A stretch of 38,186 nucleotides of DNA from contig JAVBUE010000065.1 in NCBI GenBank assembly GCA_031555735.1, forward strand, positions 1 to 38,186, given 5' to 3'. Positions 15,832 to 25,043 of this stretch are shown here, piece after piece; within the stretch, counting starts at the first letter, position 1, and each line of letters begins with the position of its first letter. The notes beneath the pieces are model-generated. The model saw nothing but the letters and a program-made list of their open reading frames with translations. It had not been told where the DNA came from and did no database searches. The translations under genes and the position numbers were made by a program. The DNA is from JAJDIA01 sp031555735 (lineage in GTDB: Bacteria > Bacteroidota > Bacteroidia > Bacteroidales > Tannerellaceae).

Positions 15832-16365
15832 TTACTCAAGGTATCGTATCTTTGACGGATCCTTCCGGTATTGGAAAAATACGTACAGGACTGTATTTAT
15901 ACTCCCTCCTTTGGGTAGGTCTTTCCCAAAGATTTCAATGAATGGTGAAATGTTCATCTGTTGCTGGTATAGCACGCCGAATTTATACAACTTTTCTTCC
16001 AATTCGGGGAGTTTGTACAACAATTTATTGGGATAAGTAATACTGAAATAGTAAATAGAGAATTTTTTGTCAAACCAGAAGCTGTAATGTATCCATTTTG
16101 TTAAATGGAGTTCCTCATCAGTCAGGTTTACATCCCCGAATATTTCATGGAAATAAGGGTATGCTGTTTCTACATATTGCTGGTTGAATCGAACACGATA
16201 GTTCGAACTGCCTTCAGTGGATTTCGGATGGTAACCTTTTGGCCTTAAAAAGGTCAAAGTCTCTGTAGTTTTTTTGTTGAAATATGGATCTGATGCCTGC
16301 CCATACAGTGTGGAACATGCAAATAAAAACAAGAATCCAATCGTGATAATATGTTTAGTATTCAT
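15832..16365 (-). CDS. Secreted protein of unknown function
   Basis: A 177-aa protein with an N-terminal signal peptide (IITIGFLFLFACSTLYG, cleavage probably after YGQA). The mature part is rich in aromatic residues (YFHEIFGDVN, HYSFWFDKKFSIYYF) and I do not recognise the family. A Cys in FACS is not in a good lipobox. It lies 29 bp downstream of the 16395-16724 frame on the same strand, and the pair may be co-transcribed, like toxin-remnant/partner pairs, but nothing proves this. Confidence 0.6.
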   Translation of the reverse strand: MNTKHIITIGFLFLFACSTLYGQASDPYFNKKTTETLTFLRPKGYHPKSTEGSSNYRVRFNQQYVETAYPYFHEIFGDVNLTDEELHLTKWIHYSFWFDKKFSIYYFSITYPNKLLYKLPELEEKLYKFGVLYQQQMNISPFIEIFGKDLPKGGSINTVLYVFFQYRKDPSKIRYLE

Positions 16366-16394
16366 AACATTATGTTTTATGTGTTAGTAATTTA

Positions 16395-16724
16395 TTACGG
16401 CTGAGGAGGCGTAGGGGGTCTTCGTTTGAAGAAGTTAATAAGAATGGATGGCCTAAATGAACTATTGTAGTTTCCCGTATATCCGGTCCATTGAGCACAT
16501 AACGAATTGAATTTGTCATACTGGGACTGATTGTTGTCGAAATAACCCCTTTCTCCTATTGCGTTAATCCAGGTTTGATATTCTTGTTTAAAATCATCAG
16601 ATTGACCCATATCACCTACATACCCTGTACCCTCTGTAAATCCGGGATCATCATAGCCCAATCTAAGAGCCAAGTCACGAAACACCTTTGCTTCAAATTC
16701 GCAATTCTTCCTCCAAGCATCCAT
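16395..16724 (-). pseudogene. Fragment of a larger protein, possibly a zincin-like toxin or peptidase domain
   Basis: A 109-aa open frame starting MDAWRKNCEFEAKVFRDLA. It has no signal peptide and a proline-rich end (RRPPTPPQP). An overlapping frame just upstream reads MLSHETQTW. Joined by a single-base shift, the two would give an SHE...CEFEAKVFRDLA pattern seen in zinc-peptidase-like domains at the C-termini of polymorphic toxins and RHS-type proteins. A stop codon lies directly before each frame, so only a remnant remains. It may still be translated as a small protein; no good ribosome-binding site or promoter is visible. Confidence 0.4.
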
Positions 16725-17051
16725 GTTTGTGTCTCATGGCTTAGCATGTTTAGTTAAACAAAAAGGGTACTTCAATGGAAACAAGCCGTATTTTCTCCTT
16801 TCTTTGGCTTGGCAAGAGTGTTGATACTTGATGGTTTAAACAATTGATGGTTTAAACAATTGTTTCAAAGAAACCATATTTGTGCTACAAAGAAGAACAC
16901 AAATACTTCGGTTCAATGCCGTAAAGAAAGTGAAAAGATGCTAAAAATCCAATTCCCCAGGTGTGTTTTTTTGCTTTTATGCCGAAAAATATGGATTTAG
17001 CCATAGGCTTGGGTGTGAAAATAAAAAAATCGTTAGCAAGTGCCACTTTTG
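16725..17051. other. Gene-free, AT-rich stretch with a 16-bp tandem repeat
   Basis: About 330 bp without a supportable gene. It contains an exact tandem duplication, TTGATGGTTTAAACAA at 16828-16843 and 16844-16859, each copy with a GTTTAAAC palindrome. The rest is AT-rich with no recognised RNA; the rluA promoter follows. Confidence 0.6.
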
Positions 17052-17082
17052 TTGCGCTCTTTCCTAAATGCCTGTATCTTTG
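17052..17082 (+). promoter_or_regulatory. Promoter of the RluA-family gene
   Basis: TTG (17052-17054), a 20-nt spacer and TATCTTTG (17075-17082) match the Bacteroidetes consensus fully. It lies 28 bp before ATG 17110 and overlaps an upstream in-frame ATG (17068), ruling that one out as start. Confidence 0.8.
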
Positions 17083-17109
17083 CATACAATATATATAGAT
17101 GAGGAAAAA

Positions 17110-18018
17110 ATGGCAAAACGTTCCCTAATGAACAAGAGTATTCCGCAACGGGCGCCACGCGGACGGAAAGTGACGGTGCAGGAAAAGACCGCCCTGCTCC
17201 CTTTTTTATCGGACCTGCTGAAAGAGCAAAGCCGTAGCTCGGTGAAGGCTCTGCTTGCACATGGCCAGATAGCGGTGAATGGCCGGGTGACCAGCCAGTT
17301 TGATGCGCCACTCGAACCGAATGATGTGGTGACGATCAGCTATGAACGGGGTAAAGTGGCGTTCAGCCATCCGTCGTTGACGATCGTATGGGAAGACGAC
17401 AGCCTGATCGTGGTGAACAAACGGGAGGGATTGCTCTCCGTGGCCAACGCCAAAGTGAAGGAGCGTACGGCCTATCACCTGTTGAGTGAATACGTGAAGA
17501 AAGAAAATCCCCGGAACAAGATCTTCATCCTGCACCGGCTCGACCGGGAAACATCCGGCCTGATGATGTTTGCCCGCAACCGGGGCGTGCAGGAGAAATT
17601 GCAGTCGGACTGGAACCGGATGATCACCGATCGCAGCTATGTGGCTGTGGTGGAAGGGAAGCCGGAGAAAGAGGCCGACCTGCTCGTCTCCAGCCTGGCG
17701 GAGAACGCCGGCATGCAGGTCTATGTGGTGGCCGAAGGAGGAAAGGAGGCCGTGACCCGCTACAAGACCTTACGTGGTAACGACCATTATACATTGCTTG
17801 AGTTGTCGCTGGAGACCGGCCGGAAGAACCAGATACGCGCACAGTTGCAGGATATCGGTCACCCGATAGCAGGCGATGTTAAATACGGCGCCGCCACCAA
17901 TCCCGCCGGCCGGCTGATGTTACATGCCCGGAAACTGTTCTTTATCCATCCGGTTTCGGGTGAACAGATGCGATTCGAAACACAGGTGCCTGCCGCCTTC
18001 TCCTCCTTAGCGAAGTAA
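17110..18018 (+). CDS. RluA-family 23S rRNA/tRNA pseudouridine synthase
   Basis: A 302-aa protein. An N-terminal S4-like RNA-binding domain (SRSSVKALLAHGQIAVNGR) is followed by the synthase core with the catalytic-Asp motif HRLDRETSGLMMFAR (~residue 140) and a later ETGRKNQIRAQL motif. It isomerises specific uridines in structured RNA. The start ATG 17110 (MAKRSLMNK) has a GAGGAA ribosome-binding sequence, and the promoter is placed just before it; the open frame's earlier ATG at 17068 lies within the -7 region. DsbD follows after 43 bp on the same strand. Confidence 0.9.
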   Translation: MAKRSLMNKSIPQRAPRGRKVTVQEKTALLPFLSDLLKEQSRSSVKALLAHGQIAVNGRVTSQFDAPLEPNDVVTISYERGKVAFSHPSLTIVWEDDSLIVVNKREGLLSVANAKVKERTAYHLLSEYVKKENPRNKIFILHRLDRETSGLMMFARNRGVQEKLQSDWNRMITDRSYVAVVEGKPEKEADLLVSSLAENAGMQVYVVAEGGKEAVTRYKTLRGNDHYTLLELSLETGRKNQIRAQLQDIGHPIAGDVKYGAATNPAGRLMLHARKLFFIHPVSGEQMRFETQVPAAFSSLAK

Positions 18019-18061
18019 TACATTATTATATATAGGAACAAGACAATAAACGATCATCCAA

Positions 18062-20119
18062 ATGAAAAAATTCTCAACGGTCATAATACTGGTATGTGTC
18101 TCGCTGCTTGCACAGGCACAGATACTGGATCCTGTCAAATGGAAGGTGCATATAGAAGATCCGGGAACGCCGGAAAAAGCGATTGTATTTACCGCCACCG
18201 CCCAGCCGGGCTGGCATTTGTATGATATGGATCTGCCGTCGGGAGGACCGGTGTCCACCTCGTTCACCTTCGAAACCGCGAAAGGGCTCGAACTGATCGG
18301 TAAACCGGTGGCATCCAAGAAACCCACCACGGTGTACGACGAGCTATTCTCCATGGAGCTGCGGTGGTATGCCGGTACGGTATCGTTCACCCAGCCGTTC
18401 AAGGTGACCGATCCGGCCGCGTTCAAGCTGGCCGGCGATCTGGAATTTATGGCTTGCAACGATGAAACCTGCCTGCCTCCGGATCGCGTCGATTTTTCGT
18501 TTGATAAGAAACACATCCGGATGGATGCGGCAAGTACGGATAATCCGGCGGCGACTGAACCGTTGGCCGCTGTCGCCGGCGACTCCCTTTCGGAGAGCAT
18601 GGTGGTGGAACAGGAAGTCGCCTCCATGGACGGCCCGTCTGCTGTTACCCCTTCTTCCGGACTCCCTTCGGCGTTGATGGAAAACGCCTCGTTGTGGAAG
18701 CCGGTTATCAATGAGCTGAAAACGTTTGGCGACAGCACGGTCTCGGCCGCCGACCGTTCCTGGTTGTATATTTTCCTGGCGGGATTCCTGGGCGGGCTGA
18801 TCGCACTGCTTACCCCCTGCGTATGGCCGATGATCCCGATGACGGTCAGCTTCTTCCTGAAACGTACCAAGAGCCGCCGCAAGGCGATAGGCGACGCGTT
18901 GATCTATGGGTGTTCCATCATCGTGATCTACCTGGTGATGGGATTGCTTATCACGGGTATATTCGGTGCCAGCGCTTTGAACGATCTTTCTACCAATGCG
19001 GTGTTCAACCTGCTTTTCTGTGCGTTGCTGGTGGTGTTCGCCATCTCGTTCTTCGGGGCTTTTGAGATGGTGCTTCCGGCATCGTGGACGAATAAGCTGG
19101 ATAGCAAAGCCGATTCCACGTCGGGTATGCTGAGTATATTTTTTATGGCGTTTACGTTGGTGCTGGTCTCTTTCTCCTGTACCGGCCCGATCATTGGCAC
19201 CTTGTTGGTACAGGCGGCATCGATGGGTTCGCTTTTCGGCCCTGCTATCGGCATGTTCGGCTTTGCGTTGGCCTTGGCGATCCCCTTTGGCGTATTTGCC
19301 GTTTTTCCCAATATGTTGCAGTCGATGCCCAAGTCGGGCGGTTGGCTGAATTCCGTGAAGGTGGTGCTCGGTTTCCTTGAACTGGCTTTGGCGCTGAAAT
19401 TTCTTTCCGTGGCCGACCTGGCGTATGGCTGGCGTATCCTCGACCGGGAAGTGTTCCTGGTGTTGTGGATGGTGATCTTCGCCCTGCTGGGCTTCTATCT
19501 GTTGGGGAAAATACGTTTCAGGCATGATAGTGAGATGAAGCATGTTTCGGTTTCCCGCCTCTTCATGGCGATCATTTCCTTCGCCTTTGTACTGTACATG
19601 GTTCCGGGCTTATGGGGCGCTCCGCTGAAATCGATCAGCGCTTTCGCTCCTCCGTTATATACGCAAGACTTTAGCTTGTATGAGGATGAGGTACATGCCC
19701 CGTTCGACGATTATGAGGCCGGCATGGCAAAGGCGCGGCTGCTCAATAAACCGGTGATGATCGACTTCTCAGGCTATGGTTGTGTGAACTGCCGGAAGAT
19801 GGAGAATGCCGTCTGGACGGATCCGACGGTGAAGCATATCCTCGAAAACGATTATGTGCTGATCACCCTGTTTGTGGATGATAAAACCCGCCTGCCCGAG
19901 ACGATCGAGATCGAAGAACACGGCCGTCTGCGTAAGATTAAAACGGTAGGAGATAAGTGGAGCTACCTCCAACGCAGCAAGTTCGGAGCCAACGCCCAGC
20001 CGTTCTATGTGTTGCTCGACAACAACGGGATGCCCTTAGGTCCCTCGTATGCATACAATGAAGATGTGGCCAGCTATGTGGCATTCCTCCGGAATGGACT
20101 GAAGCGATATAAAGAATAA
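18062..20119 (+). CDS. DsbD-like thiol:disulfide interchange protein
   Basis: A 685-aa inner-membrane protein. Signal peptide (residues ~1-20, LLAQAQ), then a periplasmic DsbD N-terminal-like domain to ~residue 150 containing the MACNDETCLPPDR cysteine pair, a low-complexity linker, about eight membrane helices (from ~residue 235; LLTPCVWPMIPMTVSFF and FSCTGPIIG carry the transport cysteines), and a C-terminal thioredoxin-like domain with GYGCVNCRKM (~residue 572). Electrons pass from cytosolic thioredoxin to periplasmic partners. Common in Bacteroidales. It is followed within 20 bp by mazG. Confidence 0.92.
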   Translation: MKKFSTVIILVCVSLLAQAQILDPVKWKVHIEDPGTPEKAIVFTATAQPGWHLYDMDLPSGGPVSTSFTFETAKGLELIGKPVASKKPTTVYDELFSMELRWYAGTVSFTQPFKVTDPAAFKLAGDLEFMACNDETCLPPDRVDFSFDKKHIRMDAASTDNPAATEPLAAVAGDSLSESMVVEQEVASMDGPSAVTPSSGLPSALMENASLWKPVINELKTFGDSTVSAADRSWLYIFLAGFLGGLIALLTPCVWPMIPMTVSFFLKRTKSRRKAIGDALIYGCSIIVIYLVMGLLITGIFGASALNDLSTNAVFNLLFCALLVVFAISFFGAFEMVLPASWTNKLDSKADSTSGMLSIFFMAFTLVLVSFSCTGPIIGTLLVQAASMGSLFGPAIGMFGFALALAIPFGVFAVFPNMLQSMPKSGGWLNSVKVVLGFLELALALKFLSVADLAYGWRILDREVFLVLWMVIFALLGFYLLGKIRFRHDSEMKHVSVSRLFMAIISFAFVLYMVPGLWGAPLKSISAFAPPLYTQDFSLYEDEVHAPFDDYEAGMAKARLLNKPVMIDFSGYGCVNCRKMENAVWTDPTVKHILENDYVLITLFVDDKTRLPETIEIEEHGRLRKIKTVGDKWSYLQRSKFGANAQPFYVLLDNNGMPLGPSYAYNEDVASYVAFLRNGLKRYKE

Positions 20120-20139
20120 TGATTAATGATTAATGATTG

Positions 20140-20922
20140 ATGGGAGGGAGAGAAGAGAAGATGGCGGCTTTCGGCCGCCTGCTGGATGTGTTGGATGAGT
20201 TGCGGGTGAAATGTCCCTGGGACAGGAAACAGACGAATGAGAGCCTGCGTTCGAATACGATTGAAGAGACGTATGAGCTGTGTGACGCCATCATCCGGGA
20301 AGATGAATCGGATATCAAAAAGGAGTTGGGCGACCTGCTCCTGCATATCGTTTTCTATGCCAAGATAGGCGAAGAAAAGCAATCTTTTGATATCAAAGAT
20401 GTATGCGATACCCTGTGTGATAAGCTGATCTTCCGCCATCCCCATGTATTCGGTTCGGCGGTAGCGGAAACTGCCGGGCAGGTGGAGCAAAGCTGGGAAC
20501 AGATCAAATTGAAGGAAAACGGCGGTAATAAAACGGTGCTGGAAGGTGTCCCCGCAGCCCTGCCTTCGATCGTGAAAGCGCACCGCATACAGGATAAGGC
20601 GCGGAATGTGGGCTTCGATTGGGAAGAACGCGAACAGGTATGGGATAAGGTACGCGAGGAACTGGGTGAGCTGCAAACGGAGATTAGCCGGATGGATGCG
20701 GATAAGATGGAGGATGAGTTCGGCGACCTGTTTTTCAGCCTCATCAATGCCGCCCGCCTGTATAAGATCAACCCGGACAATGCCCTGGAACGTACGAATC
20801 GTAAATTCATTCACCGCTTCAATTACCTGGAGGCGTATGCCGCCCGCGTCAACCGCCCCCTGAAAGAGATGCCGCTGGAGGAAATGGAGCGGATATGGAA
20901 CGAGGCCAAGACCATGGAATAA
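20140..20922 (+). CDS. mazG: Nucleoside triphosphate pyrophosphohydrolase MazG
   Basis: A 260-aa protein with two MazG repeats: VKCPWDRKQTNESLRSNTIEETYELCDAI-type first half (EETYELCDA and KKELGDLLLHIVF as metal-binding EExxE/ExxD motifs) and a second half with REELGELQTE and EDEFGDLFFSLINAA. It hydrolyses NTPs to NMP and PPi, removing abnormal nucleotides and affecting ppGpp levels. I chose ATG 20140, 3 bp after a TTG that opens the longest frame; ATG 20161 is also possible. The 20-bp gap from dsbD contains a repeated TAATGAT. Confidence 0.9.
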   Translation: MGGREEKMAAFGRLLDVLDELRVKCPWDRKQTNESLRSNTIEETYELCDAIIREDESDIKKELGDLLLHIVFYAKIGEEKQSFDIKDVCDTLCDKLIFRHPHVFGSAVAETAGQVEQSWEQIKLKENGGNKTVLEGVPAALPSIVKAHRIQDKARNVGFDWEEREQVWDKVREELGELQTEISRMDADKMEDEFGDLFFSLINAARLYKINPDNALERTNRKFIHRFNYLEAYAARVNRPLKEMPLEEMERIWNEAKTME

Positions 20923-20998
20923 GATCGTTTGTGCTTTTTAAGTGTGTAATATGCCGTTAATCAGAAGTATTTACCTATTTTTACGCAAAATCTGAAAG

Positions 20999-21550
20999 AT
21001 GCATTCTTATACCGAAGATGAGTTAGTTGCCCAATTGCGGGATCCCGACAGGCAAAGAGAGGCTTTTGCCAACGTTGTCGGCGTATATGGGGAAAAACTA
21101 TATTGGCAGATACGTAAAATGGTTTTATCCCATGATGATGCGAACGACCTCTTGCAGAATACGTTTATGAAGGCTTGGACGAATATTGATTTTTTCAGGG
21201 GAGAAGCCAAACTGTCCACCTGGTTGCATAAAATAGCGATCAACGAATGTATCACGTTTTTAAACCGGCAGCGGAACCTGAATAATGTATCGATGGATGA
21301 TGCCGATGTTTTCCTGCTCGACCGGCTGAAGGGCGACGACTATTTCGACGGCAATGAAGCGGACATGAAATTACAGACGGCCATCCTCACCTTACCTGAA
21401 AAACAACGGTTGGTTTTCAACATGAAATATTATGATGAGATGAAATATGAAGAGATGTCGGATATCCTTGGTACGTCCGTCGGCGCGCTGAAAGCATCCT
21501 ATCATCATGCCACCAAAAAAATCGAGGAGTTTTTAACAAAAGACATTTAA
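20999..21550 (+). CDS. ECF-type RNA polymerase sigma-70 factor
   Basis: A 183-aa ECF sigma factor. Region 2 includes HDDANDLLQNTFMKAWTNID and WLHKIAINECITFLNR; region 4 includes LPEKQRLVFNMKYYDEMKYE and EMSDILGTSVGALKASYHHA, the DNA-binding helix-turn-helix. It is the first gene of a three-gene unit with the small membrane protein (gap 47 bp) and the secreted protein (gap 49 bp), and probably controls its own operon and envelope genes. The binding partner is inferred to be the next product. Confidence 0.92.
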   Translation: MHSYTEDELVAQLRDPDRQREAFANVVGVYGEKLYWQIRKMVLSHDDANDLLQNTFMKAWTNIDFFRGEAKLSTWLHKIAINECITFLNRQRNLNNVSMDDADVFLLDRLKGDDYFDGNEADMKLQTAILTLPEKQRLVFNMKYYDEMKYEEMSDILGTSVGALKASYHHATKKIEEFLTKDI

Positions 21551-21597
21551 ACCTTTTAATCGACCGATAGTCAAACAGTCGTTAACAAGAATTAGGT

Positions 21598-22008
21598 ATG
21601 GATAAAAAACAAACCAATCTGGAACAAATGAAAGGGAAAAACCCTTTTCGGATGCCTGACGGATACATGGAGGGGCTCACTTCGCAGATCATGAGCCAGT
21701 TGCCGGAAAAGCCGAAGGTGGAAGAAGCACGCCGTGTGTCGTTTTCCGAAAGGGTACGTCCCTGGTTATACCTGGCGGCTGTGTTTGCCGGGTTAGGGCT
21801 GTTTTTCGACGTCATGATCGGTTTCAATCAGTCGGACGAAAACGGGAACAGGATGGACTCGCTGCTCGTTCGCTCTGAAAAGGCGGCCAATCTGTCCACT
21901 TTTTCCGCGTCGGATTTGATTTCGGAAGAAGATGCGGAGTACCTCGATTATATCGAATCGCGTTATGCCAGTTTTATCCTGGAGGAAGAAATGGCCGGTG
22001 TTGAATAA
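21598..22008 (+). CDS. Small membrane protein, candidate anti-sigma factor
   Basis: A 136-aa protein with a charged N-terminal ~55 residues (MKGKNPFRMPDGYMEGLTSQ), one hydrophobic segment (WLYLAAVFAGLGLFFDVMIG, ~residues 60-80) and a C-terminal acidic part. The layout (cytosolic tail, single membrane span, outer domain, directly after an ECF sigma gene) is that of anti-sigma factors, but there is no zinc-finger motif and no recognised family. Functional call is inference from position. Confidence 0.65.
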   Translation: MDKKQTNLEQMKGKNPFRMPDGYMEGLTSQIMSQLPEKPKVEEARRVSFSERVRPWLYLAAVFAGLGLFFDVMIGFNQSDENGNRMDSLLVRSEKAANLSTFSASDLISEEDAEYLDYIESRYASFILEEEMAGVE

Positions 22009-22057
22009 AATGTAAATAAAAAAAAGATTTTCAGTTTTATTTGTAATAAAAACTTGT

Positions 22058-22552
22058 ATGCGTAAAATATTTTTAGTTACATTTGTAGCGATTTCGGTCT
22101 TGTTGCCTATCACTCTGTCCGCTCAGCAGAATAATCCGGGGCGGGCGTTCGATCGGGAAGCATTTATCGCCAAGCGGAATGCGTTTATCACATCGGAGAT
22201 GGGGCTCACACCGGAAGAAGCTGCTTTATTCATTCCACTGTGTAACGAGTTACGTCAAAAGAAATTTGAAGTCGGCAACGATTGCCGCAAACTCTCCAGG
22301 GAATTGGATAAGCGAAAAAATATTACGGATGCCGAGTATCTGAAGACAATCGACGAATGTCTGGAGGTAGGTGTCAAAGAAGCGGAATTGGAGAAAGAAT
22401 ATTACGCACAGTTTAAGAAGATTCTTCCTCCGGCCAAGCTCTACAAGTACAGGGTGGCAGAATTTAAATTCGCCCGGTATTTCATGAGGAATGAAGACGA
22501 CAGAAGTCGGGATGGCTGGAAGAATGAAAAACAGAGAGACGAAAAGAAATAA
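22058..22552 (+). CDS. Secreted helical protein, Spy/CpxP-like position
   Basis: A 164-aa protein with a signal peptide (FLVTFVAISVLLPITLSAQ, cleavage near residue 22). The mature part is helical and highly charged (GLTPEEAALFIPLCNELRQK, then EYYAQFKKILPPAKLYKY), with the LTPEEA...LP..L pattern seen in periplasmic Spy/CpxP-like or sensor proteins. It is third in the sigma-factor operon, so a role as periplasmic stress sensor or chaperone is plausible but inferred. Ends in a lysine-rich tail; a terminator-like hairpin follows. Confidence 0.7.
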   Translation: MRKIFLVTFVAISVLLPITLSAQQNNPGRAFDREAFIAKRNAFITSEMGLTPEEAALFIPLCNELRQKKFEVGNDCRKLSRELDKRKNITDAEYLKTIDECLEVGVKEAELEKEYYAQFKKILPPAKLYKYRVAEFKFARYFMRNEDDRSRDGWKNEKQRDEKK

Positions 22553-22605
22553 AACATATATCATTATTTGTGTTTTTTGTTTAGATTTAGTTTTGGCGTT
22601 TAAGT

Positions 22606-22656
22606 TAAGGGAGGGGGTAGCGACGTGATGTCGGTTCCCCTTTTGTTTTATCCATA
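22606..22656 (+). terminator. Possible terminator of the sigma-factor operon
   Basis: GGGG...CGAC pairs with GTCG...CCCC around a GTGAT loop (22612-22640 region), followed by TTTTGTTTT. It lies ~60 bp past the last gene, before the convergent relA end at 22688. The stem has internal mismatches. Confidence 0.5.
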
Positions 22657-22687
22657 CCGGAGCTCCGGTAAACCACTGAAATTTTCT

Positions 22688-24943
22688 TTATTCCGCAATA
22701 CGGCCCACGGATTTGACCTGTTCGATTTTGGAGAGGGCTACGCACATTTTCTGGATGTCTTCCACATCGTGCACTTTCATCTTGATCTTTCCTTCAAAGA
22801 AGCCGTCTTTGGCTTCGATCAGCAGCCGTTGGATATTGACGTTGAATTCGGAGATCGTTTTCGAGATCGCAGTCAGTACACCGATGGAATCGATCCCCTT
22901 TACCTCCAGTGTCGCTTCAAACGATGAGAGTTTATGGCTGCTCCATTCCGTATTGAGGATACGTTCGCCAAAGGTACTCTTCAGCCGCATGGCGATACCG
23001 CACGAACGCTTATGCACGATGATATTGCCATCATCGTTGATAAACCCGAACACATCGTCTCCCGGAATGGGTTTGCAGCATTCTGCGATTACATAGTTGC
23101 GTTCATATGCTTCTTCTTTCAGCAGGTACGGCTGCGATTTGTCTATTTTAGGCTTCCCTTTAGGCGCTGTTTCCGGTTTGACAGGCCCAGTCTCTTCTGC
23201 TTTTTTCTTGCTGACACGAAGCGCTTGCTTGACATATTTGAAGAGCAGGTTATCGGTCTTTTCTTTCACGATCTTCCGGATACCGTCCGGAATGCTCACG
23301 TCTTGTTTCTCCACCGCGTAATAGAATTCTTCCCGTTTGGGGAATCCCAGGTAGATGGATAGTTTCTCGATATTGAAGGTCGTTGGTTCCGTTTCCGCCC
23401 GTTTGAAGGCGGCGATCACTTTGTTTTCCCCCGCCTTGACCGCTTCTTTGCGTATGCGTTTCAGGACGGCGTCAATTTTGGTACGCGCTTTGGCGGTGGT
23501 GACAAAGTTGAGCCATTCGTATTGCGGTTCCTGTACACGAGAGGTAAGGATCTCTATCTGGTCCCCGCTTTTCAGCAGATGGCTGAGGGGAACCAGTTTG
23601 TGGTTGACCTTTGCGCCGATGCAATGGTTACCGATGTCGGTATGCAGGTCGTAGGCGAAATCGAGCGCCGTCGCCCCCTGCGGCAAGGTTTTCAAATCGC
23701 CTTTCGGGGTAAAGACAAAGATTTCGTTTGTAAAGAGGTTCAGCTTGATGGTATCCAGGAAGTCGAGGGCGTTTGGGTTCGGATCATCGAGTATCTCGGT
23801 GATGGTCTGGATCCATTTCTCCAGTTCCTTGTCTTCTTCCACATTGTTTTCTTTGTATTTCCAATGGGCGGCGAAGCCTTTTTCGGCGATCTCGTCCATT
23901 TTCCGGCTGCGGATCTGGATTTCCATCCACTGTCCGTCGGGTCCCATCACGGTGAGGTGCAGGGCACGGTAACCGTTGGCTTTGGGGCGGCTCACCCAGT
24001 CACGTATCCGGTCGGGGCGGGTACGGTAAATATCTGTGATGGCCGAATAGATATCCCAGCACTGGTTTTTCTCGTCCACATCCGGCAGCGGGTCGAAGAT
24101 GATACGTACGGCATAGATATCGTATATCTCGTCGAACGTCACGTTCTTCGCCTGCATTTTATTCCAGATGGAATAGACCGATTTGACCCGGGCGCGCATG
24201 TCGTAATGCAGCCCCATGGCTTTCAGCTTTTCATCCACCGGGATGGCAAACCGTTCGAACACCGCCTGGCGGGCGCCTTCGCTCGCTTTCAGTTTGACGC
24301 TGATGTTCTCATATTCCTGCGGATGTTCGTATTTGAAGCTGAGGTCTTCCAGTTCGGTCTTTATACTGAACAACCCCAGGCGGTGTGCCAGCGGGGCGTA
24401 GAGGTACTGCGTTTCCCCGGCTATCTTGTATTGTTTGGCGGGGAGCATTGACCCCAGCGTACGCATATTATGCAGGCGGTCGGCTATCTTGATCAGGATC
24501 ACGCGGATATCGTCGCTCATCGTGAGCAGCAGCTTGCGGAAGTTCTCCGCCTGTGCCGAAGCATGTTCGCCGAAGATACCACCCGATATTTTGGTCAGCC
24601 CGTCCACGATCTGTGCGATCTTCTCCCCGAACATGTTCTTGATATCTTCCGTTGTGAATTCGGTATCTTCCACCACGTCGTGCAGGAGGGCGGAACAGAT
24701 AGACGTAGAGCCCAGTCCCATCTCTTTACATACGACGCGAGCCACGGCCAGCGGGTGCATGATATAGGGTTCGCCCGACCGGCGTTTGGCTCCGGCGTGC
24801 GCATCATTGGCAAAATTGAAAGCTTTGGTGATCCGGTCCACTTTCCGGCGGTGGTTCGAATCCAGATAATCGTTCAACAGCGCCTGGAACTCATCCTGCA
24901 CCATTTTTTCCTCCGGGGTTATTGTTTCCTTCTTATCGCTCAT
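22688..24943 (-). CDS. Bifunctional (p)ppGpp synthetase/hydrolase (RelA/SpoT family)
   Basis: A 751-aa protein of usual family length. HD hydrolase domain near the N-terminus (HPLAVARVV, then LLHDVVEDTEF at ~residues 86-96), synthetase domain with DRLHNMRT and VKSVYSIWNKM, TGS domain (FVFTPKGDLKTLPQGATALD), and a C-terminal ACT domain (SHKLSSFEATLEVKGIDSIG). The intact HD motif argues for both hydrolysis and synthesis, so this is a Rel/SpoT-like enzyme controlling the stringent response. An AGGAGG ribosome-binding site precedes the ATG. It is last of the parA-parB cluster, 100 bp after the transglycosylase. Confidence 0.93.
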   Translation of the reverse strand: MSDKKETITPEEKMVQDEFQALLNDYLDSNHRRKVDRITKAFNFANDAHAGAKRRSGEPYIMHPLAVARVVCKEMGLGSTSICSALLHDVVEDTEFTTEDIKNMFGEKIAQIVDGLTKISGGIFGEHASAQAENFRKLLLTMSDDIRVILIKIADRLHNMRTLGSMLPAKQYKIAGETQYLYAPLAHRLGLFSIKTELEDLSFKYEHPQEYENISVKLKASEGARQAVFERFAIPVDEKLKAMGLHYDMRARVKSVYSIWNKMQAKNVTFDEIYDIYAVRIIFDPLPDVDEKNQCWDIYSAITDIYRTRPDRIRDWVSRPKANGYRALHLTVMGPDGQWMEIQIRSRKMDEIAEKGFAAHWKYKENNVEEDKELEKWIQTITEILDDPNPNALDFLDTIKLNLFTNEIFVFTPKGDLKTLPQGATALDFAYDLHTDIGNHCIGAKVNHKLVPLSHLLKSGDQIEILTSRVQEPQYEWLNFVTTAKARTKIDAVLKRIRKEAVKAGENKVIAAFKRAETEPTTFNIEKLSIYLGFPKREEFYYAVEKQDVSIPDGIRKIVKEKTDNLLFKYVKQALRVSKKKAEETGPVKPETAPKGKPKIDKSQPYLLKEEAYERNYVIAECCKPIPGDDVFGFINDDGNIIVHKRSCGIAMRLKSTFGERILNTEWSSHKLSSFEATLEVKGIDSIGVLTAISKTISEFNVNIQRLLIEAKDGFFEGKIKMKVHDVEDIQKMCVALSKIEQVKSVGRIAE

Positions 24944-24977
24944 GGGTTTTTCCCTCCTGTTAAAAAAGGAGTGATCG

Positions 24978-24985
24978 CAAATATA
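24978..24985 (-). promoter_or_regulatory. -7 promoter element upstream of relA
   Basis: TATATTTG on the minus strand fits TAnnTTTG, 35-42 nt before the relA ATG, in the 100-bp gap after the transglycosylase. A -33 TTG is not obvious. Confidence 0.45.
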
Positions 24986-25043
24986 AAGAAATATTCAGGA
25001 ACCTTTCCTTATTTCATCACAAATATGAGGGATGGCGTCATAC

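Noticed and set aside
18344..19543. 399-codon minus-strand frame
   Set aside because: Antisense shadow of DsbD, with biased His/Gln/Arg composition.
23522..24451. 309-codon plus-strand frame
   Set aside because: Antisense shadow of relA, whose motifs are intact on the minus strand.
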